Shown here one piece after another: positions 59,301-64,000 of a DNA stretch of 64,000 bases. Numbering within the stretch: position 1 is the stretch's first letter; every line of letters begins with the position of its first letter. The translations under genes and the position numbers were made by a program. Origin of the DNA: Serripes groenlandicus (lineage: Eukaryota > Mollusca > Bivalvia > Cardiida > Cardiidae); contig JASEVX010000001.1 in NCBI GenBank assembly GCA_031761405.1, positions 201,532,937 through 201,596,936 on the forward strand. Reading direction: 5' to 3'. Under the pieces are notes generated by a model. The model was given only the letters and a program-made list of their open reading frames with translations, was not told the DNA's origin and searched no databases.

Positions 59301-59823
59301 AACTTTTATATTTGTTATTACTGCTTTGAAGTTTTTAGTTAATTAATACAACAAGTATGCAGCATCTAGAAAGTATCTAGGCAAATTTATGGAACTATTG
59401 AATAGAATTAAAAATATTGTAATCAATGTTTGGCAAAAGGAGAAATGTCTCATTAATATATTTGTCTGCTTAATATGTGTCAAAATGCAATTGCAAGTTG
59501 GAATTGATTTAATTGTTTGATGTTTACCCCGTTTTCAACAAATTTTCAATTATATCACAGCTTTTCTGGGTAGGTTTCCAGCACTTCTGGTCCATTTATC
59601 CTGACACCAGCCAATCACTCCTAATGCTAACCGCTCAACCCTGAGTGCCAAGGAGGGTAAATTACTATTTGCAATTTGCAACTCATTTTATTCTATTTGG
59701 ATCCTTCATCTCATTTGTGGTTGATTTTTTAGGGCTGGTTGGAAAAGAGATTGGGATGGAAAATGGATCAGAGATGAGGAGGCGGAGTTTGATTCTGACG
59801 AGGAACCTCCAAACATTACTTGA
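44248..59823 (+). CDS. SCNM1: SCNM1 (sodium channel modifier 1), 6 coding exons
   Basis: Zinc-finger protein known from vertebrates as a component of the minor (U12-type) spliceosome and a modifier of sodium-channel splicing. Six exons (listed separately) give 1176 coding bases, 391 residues plus stop, every junction GT-AG and in phase. N-terminus MSFKRDGDD is nearly the human start. The finger has C44, C47, H62 and H68 in the human spacing. The C-terminus (GW...GKWIRDEEAEFDSDEEPP) matches the human acidic tail. At 391 residues it is longer than human SCNM1 (about 230), almost all in the 776-base exon 5. It is head to head with CNOT4. Introns hold large tandem-repeat elements, and the last exon is tandemly copied downstream. 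Confidence 0.95.
44363..44582. mobile_element. Hairpin MITE in SCNM1 intron 1
   Basis: TTAA at 44359-44362; CCCTTTCCCACATACAACA on the left, ACAGGTGGGAATAG on the right. It begins 55 bases after the exon 1 donor. Confidence 0.82.
44784..45003. mobile_element. Hairpin MITE, intact
   Basis: TTAA at 44780-44783 and 45004-45007. Centre GAAATTGCTCATCATGAGCA; right end GTATGAGGGAAAGGG. 220 bp. Confidence 0.88.
45111..45334. mobile_element. Hairpin MITE, intact
   Basis: TTAA at 45107-45110 and 45335-45338. Centre ATTGCTCAAAACAAGCAATT; right end GTATGTGGGAAAGGG. 224 bp. A perfect IR3 motif starts at the last A of its TTAA (45338). Confidence 0.88.
45722..45896. repeat. ~85-bp-arm fold-back palindrome
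   Basis: Inverted arms meet at GTGCGC-CATA-GCGCAC (about 45809-45826). Outward matches include GATATAAAAAC/GTTTTTATATGC, AGATTCTTGC/GCAAGAATCT, GGGATTTAATTCCC-type text and GTTTTCATGAT/ATCATGAAAAC. Part of the 45698 element. Confidence 0.85.
46330..47098 (+). repeat. Minisatellite of six 118-142 bp units with CTGT runs
   Basis: Units start GCTCCATATCTCCAAGACGG at about 46364, 46482, 46608, 46750, 46884 and 47002 (spacing 118, 126, 142, 134, 118). Spacing differs mainly through the length of the CTGTCTGTCTGTC tract. Open frames across it only reflect the repeat. Confidence 0.9.
47300..47370 (+). CDS. SCNM1: SCNM1 exon 2
   Basis: 71 bases, residues 18-40 plus two bases. KRRVDELLYEDIHDGEVSKM matches human KKRRVGDLLASYIPEDEAL. 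ATTTCAG acceptor, GTATGG donor. Confidence 0.93.
47380..47850. mobile_element. Two or three hairpin MITE remnants before SCNM1 exon 3
   Basis: 47380-47480 (CTTTCCAACATGCAGACACA), 47528-47620 (CCCTTTCCCGCTGCAGCAGA) and 47640-47845 (AATCTGCAGCAGATGATTTT, GAGAAATTGTTTTTCATGAG, GTCGTCTGCTGCAGAGGTG). Confidence 0.68.
47896..47984 (+). CDS. SCNM1: SCNM1 exon 3 (C2H2 finger)
   Basis: 89 bases, residues 41-70. YVCKVCPHAPTFDTV then MYQVHKQGKKH gives C-x2-C-x14-H-x5-H, the matrin/U1C-like finger of SCNM1 and its most conserved part. TTACAG acceptor, GTAAGT donor. Confidence 0.96.
48053..48692. mobile_element. Pearl-like element with TAGTCCCCTACCGG ends
   Basis: Perfect 14-bp inverted ends (48053-48066 and 48679-48692). 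Three 156-bp cores start at about 48134, 48290 and 48446 (TATGAAAATAAAGAAAGGGA). They are followed by GACTGACTGACGGACGGA runs at 48596-48650. No coding frame. In SCNM1 intron 3, 68 bases after exon 3. Confidence 0.87.
48872..48930. mobile_element. Hairpin MITE 5' fragment
   Basis: TTAACCCTTTCCCACATACA then GCAGCAGCCGATTTTGAAAA; the rest is missing and replaced by unrelated DNA up to the 49031 element. Confidence 0.6.
49031..51593. mobile_element. 2.5-kb element with higher-order tandem repeat
   Basis: Left end TATACCCCCAAAA begins a small hairpin with TTTTGGGGGG; right end GTTTTGGGGGTAT is its inverted copy. A GGTCGGTCGGTCGG run follows the left end. The core is a satellite-like array (49181-51240), then two shorter units with GTAAGCCATATTTTGTCCGG. 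No coding frame. In SCNM1 intron 3. Confidence 0.85.
49181..51240. repeat. 906-bp higher-order repeat of ~306/294-bp monomers
   Basis: GATGATACAACACATTGAGA recurs at 49181, 49487, 49793, 50087, 50393, 50699 and 50993: intervals 306, 306, 294, 306, 306, 294. Units three apart (49487/50393, 49793/50699, 50087/50993) are nearly identical and exactly 906 apart. Each monomer is itself two related ~150-bp halves sharing CAGAGTTATTGCCCTTTGTT. Confidence 0.93.
52060..52157 (+). CDS. SCNM1: SCNM1 exon 4
   Basis: 98 bases, residues 71-103. SLEYQENKKQELQDLIIKRQ, a charged helical segment after the finger corresponding to human SLQLFYGKK. TTGTAG acceptor, GTATTT donor, ends phase 0. Confidence 0.92.
52255..52420. 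mobile_element. Hairpin MITE remnant in SCNM1 intron 4
   Basis: CCTTTCCCTCATATAGAAAC, CAGCAGACGGCCTTTGGAAA, CAAGCAATTTCTCCTTTTTT. Right end not preserved. A few more family words are at 51960-52045. Confidence 0.65.
52440..53010. repeat. Related repeat DNA in SCNM1 intron 4
   Basis: CAGTTGAGCTCATGTCACTG, a GTGTCCGTCCGTCTGTGCATC run, then degenerate units with TTCTCCTAAACTGGTTGGCC and CAAGCCATGTTGATTGG. The same wording returns at 60080-60240 (ending TGGCCCTCTTGTTT), so it is a diverged AGCTCACC-type element. Confidence 0.6.
53201..53976 (+). CDS. SCNM1: SCNM1 exon 5 (long middle region)
   Basis: 776 bases, residues 104-361, fully open. Serine, lysine and asparagine-rich; ESRQSPYQF...NPHRRK recalls the human ALHRAPHYNS...RRKYRPE segment. 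Ends AQEFLNAFG over donor GTAGGT at 53977. It carries most of the length excess over the human protein. Codon use is AT-rich but no stop occurs in 258 codons. Confidence 0.93.
53985..55370. repeat. Tandem-core repeat DNA after SCNM1 exon 5
   Basis: Two unit types. 54060-54460 has ~160-bp units with TTGGCAGAACTTGAA and GGTTATATCTCGGCAACCCC. 54590-55260 has ~165-bp units with TTAGAATTTTGGTTAAGTTT, AAAACCATTACAGATATTGC and CAACAGACAAGAGTACACAA. Short open frames here mirror the repeats. Confidence 0.75.
55398..56933. mobile_element. AGCTCACC...GGTGAGC tandem-core element, inserted in a MITE
   Basis: The left end is a small hairpin (TAGCTCACC, CACGAAGTG, GGTGAGC). The right end reads GGTGAGCGATCTAGGGCCAT then CATGGCCCTCTTGTTT. 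The core has about six ~200-bp units (CTTGTTAACACT, TCAGAATGTTTGTCTTGATG, TAGGTCACTAGGTCAAATTG). MITE sequence breaks at GCGCATTTT and resumes as GGCAGCAGATGACTCTTG. Confidence 0.83.
56934..57090. mobile_element. Right part of the MITE split by the 55398 element
   Basis: GGCAGCAGATGACTCTTGTA, TCTCCTTTTGCCACAATGTT and GTAGGAAAGGG continue the MITE whose left tip (TTATTTCCCTCATGCAGGCG) is at 55370-55397. Confidence 0.78.
57173..58243. mobile_element. AGCTCACC...GGTGAGC element with other cores
   Basis: Same ends as 55398-56933 (TAGCTCACCTAAGCACGAAG; GGTGAGCGATATAGGGCCAT) but different ~130-bp cores: AAAATCTTCTTGTCCAAAAG, CACAAATGTTCCTTGGGG and AACATGGCCGCCAGGGGGCG, six or so copies. Ends conserved while cores differ. 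Confidence 0.83.
58341..58934. mobile_element. Two hairpin MITEs in SCNM1 intron 5
   Basis: 58341-58504 (TTAA at 58337-58340 and 58505-58508, GAAAAAATTGCTCGCTTTGA) and 58710-58934 (CCTTTTCCACATAAAACAAC to GCAAGTGGGAAAGGG). Both are moderately diverged. Confidence 0.8.
59506..59660 (-). mobile_element. SINE fragment 5' of SCNM1 exon 6
   Basis: TTGATGTTTACCCCGTTTTC, ...CAATTATATCACAGCTTTTC, ...CCTGAGTGCCAAGGAGGGTA. It ends about 73 bases before the exon 6 acceptor, inside intron 5. Confidence 0.7.
59733..59823 (+). CDS. SCNM1: SCNM1 exon 6 (C-terminus)
   Basis: 91 bases, 29 residues and TGA. GAGWKRDWDGKWIRDEEAEF then DSDEEPPNIT, clearly the human SCNM1 acidic C-terminus. Acceptor GATTTTTTAG. 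The phase-1 start completes the split GG|G codon. The spliced frame differs from the longer overlapping frame starting at 59645. Confidence 0.95.
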
Positions 59824-60060
59824 ATGGATTAGAGAATAGGAGGCGGGAGTTTGATGAATAACATCCAAACACTACTTGATTGGATCAGAGATAAGGAGGC
59901 GGAGTTTGATTTTGACGAGGAACCTCCAAACATTACTTGATTGGATCAGAAATAAGGAGGCGGAGTTTGATTTTGACAAGGAACCTCCAAACATTACTAG
60001 ATTGGATCAGTGCTGAGGGGACGGAGTTTGATTCTGACGAAGAACCTCCAAATATTACTT
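59765..60060 (+). repeat. 61-bp tandem copies of the SCNM1 terminal exon
   Basis: The end of the SCNM1 coding sequence (59765-59821) is followed by four head-to-tail copies at 59822-59877 (damaged, 56 bp), 59878-59938, 59939-59999 and 60000-60060. Shared words include GGAGGCGGAGTTTGAT and GAACCTCCAAACATTACT. Three copies could still be read as ...EFDxDxEPPNIT, each ending at or near a stop. The 61-bp unit is not a multiple of three, so copies are not extensions of the protein. All lie in the presumed 3'UTR. Confidence 0.93.
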
Positions 60061-60063
60061 GAC

Positions 60064-60240
60064 TGAATCAAATAATTTTGAAGAAATGAACCCTCTATGA
60101 GATTCCTTCAAGCCATGTTGATTGGTGGTTAAGTATGGCCGCCAGGGATGGCGCGTGGGGCTATTTTTAGATTTATATGGAAATACATATAGTTATTTAA
60201 TTTATGCCTGATGACAGTGGAGCAATACTGGCCCTCTTGT
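60064..60240. repeat. Repeat fragment downstream of SCNM1
   Basis: GATTCCTTCAAGCCATGTTG, ...GGCCGCCAGGGATGG, and the end GGAGCAATACTGGCCCTCTT match the right part of the AGCTCACC-type elements. It begins directly after the terminal-exon copies. Confidence 0.6.
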
Positions 60241-60446
60241 TTCAGTTATGTCACTAGAGCTAGATTCTGATTGAACCACCCATGATTACACATATGATAT
60301 GGATAAAAATTTCACTAATTTACAAGTCAGCACAAAAGGCATTGTGTTCCAATGAAAACACTTGTTTCAAGACTATTTCAATAGTTTTGGGCTGTGGTGG
60401 GTTTGAACATTGTCGGTATTGGGTAGAGGACTAAGATTTTTCAATG

Positions 60447-60452
60447 AATAAA
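60447..60452 (+). terminator. Candidate SCNM1 polyadenylation signal
   Basis: An AATAAA hexamer 624 bases after the SCNM1 stop. Nothing else supports it; AT-rich DNA yields such hexamers by chance. Confidence 0.3.
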
Positions 60453-60673
60453 GGAAATTTTATATAAAGTAGTATTTGAGTTTAGTATAGGAACTGTAGA
60501 ATTGTTTGGATTTTGTCATACTGTTGCAAAAATTGCAATTTTCTTTCGGACAGTCATCAACAAAGTTTGTGATTGTTCTGCCCGATACAGAGGGGATGTT
60601 GTTATATAATTGAATTTTGCATGTACTTTTTTTTTTTCGATTTTGTGAGCAAGTAGGGGTTTACCTGGGAAAA

Positions 60674-60754
60674 TGGCTGGTAGTGAGAATTCGATAATAG
60701 GCCAAAATGAAGAAATTGTTTCTGTTATAAATGATAGATCTTTGTCAAAAGTTA
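60674..60754 (+). other. Possible first exon of another gene
   Basis: ATG at 60674 in fair context opens MAGSENSIIGQNEEIVSVIN then DRSLSK before a GTTAGT donor-like site near 60747. No homology recognised and no second exon found. Low-confidence. Confidence 0.15.
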
Positions 60755-61029
60755 GTACTGCAGGGATACATGTAGTATCCTTGTTCTAAGCGTGTGTTGT
60801 CAAAAGGTCTGTCCTGTTCCGATTGGATGCTTGTTTAAAGCATCTTCATTCTTAAGCTCGACTTTACAGAGAATTTGAAAGCTATCCTACACACCCTGGC
60901 TTTGGCATCCGCGTCACACCTTGGTTAAGGTTTTGCATGCAAGTACATGTACATATATTTCACCATAGCTCAGTAACAACTAGATGTATTGCATTGAAAC
61001 GTTCTACAATGCTTCCCAACTACACACCT

Positions 61030-62180
61030 ATGTTAACAAGTGGGCCATGATGGCCATAGATAGCTCACCTTAATTATACAATGTACTGCAATACAAAACA
61101 CATCAAGACAATTATTCTGAATGCAACCTCCACAGTGTTAACAAAATGTTCATTCATTTGGCCTAGTGATCTATATTTTTTACCTGATATGACCCATATT
61201 CCAACATGGACTAGATATCATCAAGACAACATTCTGACAAAGTTTCAACTTTCTCAAAGTACAAAGTAAAAAATGCGCCCTCCGGAGTTTGAACAATATT
61301 TTCCTTTATTGACCTTGTTTCTGACCCAATATAACCCATATTGGAACTTGACCTAGATATCATTCAGCTTAACATTCTGACCAAATTTCAAGCTGCTGAA
61401 TGCGGCTTCTACAGTGTTAAAATATTTACATCAATTTGGCCTAGTGAATTTTTTTCTGATCCAATATGACCCATATTCGAACTTGACCTAGACATTTTTA
61501 AGACAACTATTCTGACCAAATTTCAAACTTATGAAGCAAAAATTGCGGCCTCTAGAGTGTTAACAAGATTTTCATCATGCTCAAGTTAAAAATGCAGTAT
61601 GCAGAGTGTTTACCAGATTTTTCTTCAATTTGGCCTAGTGACCTACCGTTTGACCCAACATGACCCATGTTCGAACAACTTGACCTGCATATCATCAAGA
61701 CAAACATTCTGATAAAGTTTCAACATGCTCAAGTTGAAAATGTGGTCTCTAGAGTGTTAACAAGATTACCCTTCAATTTGGCCTAGTGACCTAGTTTATG
61801 ACCCGTATTCAAACTTCGCTTATATATCATTCAGCTCCATCATTCTGACCACATTTCAAGTTTCTGATAACTTTTCAACATGCTCAAGTTGAAAATGTGG
61901 CTCCTACAGTGTTAACAAGATTTCCCTTCAAGTTTGTCTAGTGACCTAGTTTCTGACCGGACATGGCCCATGTTCGAACTTGACCTACATATCATCAAGA
62001 CAAACATCCTGATAAAGTTTCAATATGCTCAAGTTGAAAATGTGGCCTCCAGAGTGTTAACAAGATTTCCTTCAATTTGACCTAGTGACCTAGTTTTTGA
62101 CCTCATATGGCCCAGTTTCGAACAGAGTGTTAACAAGATTTCCTTCAATTTGACTTAGTGACCAAGTATTTTCCTGATGC
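61030..62180. mobile_element. Inverted AGCTCACC-family element, one end missing
   Basis: Opposite orientation to 55398-56933: starts AACAAGTGGGCCATGATGGC, then AGCTCACCTTAATTATACAA, and repeats CAATTTGGCCTAGTGACCTA and AACTTGACCTACATATCATC. The hairpin end is absent; it runs into a fragment of the 7193-type repeat at about 62200. Confidence 0.75.
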
Positions 62181-62394
62181 ATTTCATTGAAACTGTATAT
62201 AACCCTTCCCAACCATCACATTTTAATATTCAAGTTAGATAAATCTATCCTGCATATAATGCAAAGTATCACCCTTTAAGAGTCGTTATCTCCGTAAATA
62301 ATAAGCAGTGGAATCCTCTGTTTGCGAAGTGCGAGATGGATAGTTTAGCGTGTCTTTCGAAGTCGGATGTGATACATAAACAGTGGCTATACAG

Positions 62395-62640
62395 GTATGG
62401 ACCTGTGGTGTCGCTTACCCTAACATGCTCACAACAAAGACAGTTACACATGTATTTTTGCAAGATCTGCGACGCCAGCTTTTTGCATCGACCTTCACGT
62501 TACTGTCTCACATATTGACAGGCGAATCGCATGTAAACATTGTGGGAAACAGTTCACCAGAAGAACCAACTATCATAAACATCGGGAGTTTGCGTGCAAC
62601 AAATGCAAGGAAATAATACTCCTCATCACAGGCATTATCA
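62395..62640 (+). pseudogene. C2H2-type zinc-finger fragments
   Basis: YFCKICDASFLHRPS (about 62452) and, in another frame, ACKHCGKQFTRRTNYHKHRE then CNKC (about 62535-62605). The pattern is of tandem C2H2/C2HC fingers split by a frameshift and a stop. No start, no splice sites, no wider frame. Probably a transposon or retrocopy remnant. Confidence 0.45.
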
Positions 62641-63019
62641 GACACTAGACAACAGCCCCAACTACAAAGGCAGGCCTGTCAGATTGAGACATCCACACCC
62701 GATTAGAAAACTGGCTGGAAAGACTTATGTCCAACCTTGAGGACCAAATGTGTGCAACACATATCAATGTGGACAATGGACTGCCCATACCACCACTCTT
62801 GAAAATTGCCGAGCAGCGAGCAACTCCAATGCAACTCCAATGCAAAATATTAACACACCTTAGAACATTGTGTTACGCAAGTATTTCATTTCTTTAAACT
62901 TTTATTTGATCGATAGACATATTGTAACATAAAATATTTGATCATTTATGACGTACATCCTATTGTCTTCGTAAATATGAACCCATATCTCTACCCATCC
63001 AGCGTCCAATTTCGACAGC

Positions 63020-64000
63020 CAGGCGCGTAGCTAGGCTTACGCACGTACGCACGTGCGTAAGAAATATTTTGCGAAAAATGCAATAAAAACTGGACCCTAA
63101 GGAGGGTAAGGGTGAAAACGGACAAATCAGTATAATTCAGACATGATCAAATTGTCACATGAATAATCTATATTTATTGATAATATTGGATGTCCTATGT
63201 AGTTTGTATACAGTCATATAGTATTTTCATATTGTACATGAGAGTACGATATTCGAAGTCTATTGTTGGAGCGAATTGTGGTCCGTGCCATTTATTTGGA
63301 TCTGAGAAGTGATCGCTAGTGTCGCACCCTGCAACAATCAACCGACCCAAGCAATATTGGCAAGGTCATCACCGCTCACATAAGTGCAAGACACATGCGC
63401 ATTCGCTTGAAGCGGCTGAACTTTTCACTGCAGTTATGTCTGGAATTAAGAAAAGCATTGCCCAATCAGTTTCCTATGCCAATGATGTCCTAGTTAGCAA
63501 GAACATACATGTAGTACAAGGCATAATTGATACAACTATATCCTTTGTTGTAAACACAATCTAGCTATAGTATACGTGGTCATGAGGATTCAAATAGTAA
63601 CTTTAAAGCACTTTTAGAATACCAAGCCAAATATAACCCTGTGCTGCGTGATCATTTGAATAACGGTGACGCGATACAATTCATCCGCTATACAAAATGA
63701 AGTAATCACGATTTGCGGGGATCAAATCAGAGAGGAAATTTTGCGCAAATGCAAAAGTGTTCCGTTCTTTGGGTTAATGACAGACGAAGCCACTGACGCG
63801 TCTACAATGGAGCAAGTGAAGCTCTGTTTGAGGTACTTCGACCATACAACCAAGTCGGTTAGGCTACGATGGAGTATCTAACATGTCCGGAAAGTTCCGT
63901 GGTGTTCGAGCGAGTTCGGCAGATAATTCCCGACGCAGTGTACAACCACTGCAAAGCTCACTGTCTAAACTTTGCTATATCATGCGTCCGAGGAGCCACT
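63020..64000 (+). pseudogene. Broken hAT-type (P52rIPK/ZMYM-like) transposase, runs off the end
   Basis: Blocks in shifting frames: 63400-63545 (LEAAELFTAVMSGIKKSIAQ, ...GIIDTTISFVVNT), about 63575-63655 (IRGHEDSNSNFKALLEYQAK), 63690-63885 (ICGDQIREEILRKCKSVPFF, LMTDEATDASTMEQVKLCL, RYFDH) and 63925-64000 (DAVYNHCKAHCLNFAIS). This order (GHRDS block, DE.TD...EQ block, HC.AH.LN block) is that of P52rIPK-like hAT transposases. A possible 5' terminus CAGGCGCGTAGCTAGG is at 63020. Stops and frameshifts make it nonfunctional; its 3' end is outside. Confidence 0.82.
63035..63061. repeat. Perfect 11-bp inverted repeat near the hAT 5' end
   Basis: CTTACGCACGT, a short ACGC-type spacer, then ACGTGCGTAAG, with very CpG-rich arms. 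It sits 15 bases inside the candidate hAT end, where subterminal transposase-binding repeats are expected. Confidence 0.7.

Noticed and set aside
59645..59839. 64-residue plus-strand frame over SCNM1 exon 6
   Set aside because: Different frame from the exon; the homologous GW...EFDSDEEPP sequence is in the spliced frame.

Overview
The window is nuclear DNA from a metazoan, most likely a bivalve mollusc (possibly a venerid clam). It is AT-rich, genes are split into short GT-AG exons separated by kilobase introns, and introns and intergenic DNA are crowded with mollusc-type repeats: tRNA-headed SINEs, tandem-core 'pearl-like' elements with GACGG or CTGT microsatellites, and hairpin MITEs at TTAA. 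There is no bacterial gene organisation, operon or CRISPR array. The species is an inference; the gene calls are not.

Two real protein-coding genes can be assembled exon by exon, head to head. (1) Minus strand, 34200 down to 688: CNOT4/NOT4, the RING E3 ubiquitin ligase of the CCR4-NOT complex. Seventeen coding exons keep one continuous frame and encode about 656 residues: C4C4 RING, basic linker, RRM, C3H zinc finger, then a long low-complexity tail with conserved islands. The 3' end lies beyond position 1. (2) Plus strand, 44248 to 59823: SCNM1, a zinc-finger protein of the minor (U12) spliceosome. Six coding exons, all phases consistent, encode 391 residues. The very short last exon is followed by four degenerate tandem copies of itself.

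The 10 kb between the two start codons holds most of the discrete transposons. An internally deleted hAT with a perfect 8-bp target duplication and a BED-finger remnant lies just 3' of CNOT4 exon 1. A 4.6-kb element with about 330-bp terminal inverted repeats carries a decayed minus-strand gene of an uncharacterised family, interrupted by a SINE. A possible CNOT4 5'UTR exon is at about 41528-41640.

Elsewhere: CNOT4 introns carry two copies of a 1.1-kb repeat whose tandem cores contain consensus nuclear-receptor sites (perfect IR3 and DR1). A hairpin MITE with CCCTTTCCC ends at TTAA sites occurs dozens of times, several copies split by later insertions. SCNM1 intron 3 holds a 2.5-kb element with a 906-bp higher-order tandem repeat. 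The right end (63020-64000) is a broken hAT-type transposase.

No multi-gene system is present. The best candidates for something undescribed are the long-TIR element with its unassigned gene family, the nuclear-receptor-site arrays, and the tandemly repeated terminal exon of SCNM1. Coordinates were read by eye; repeat edges without a stated target duplication may be off by some tens of bases.
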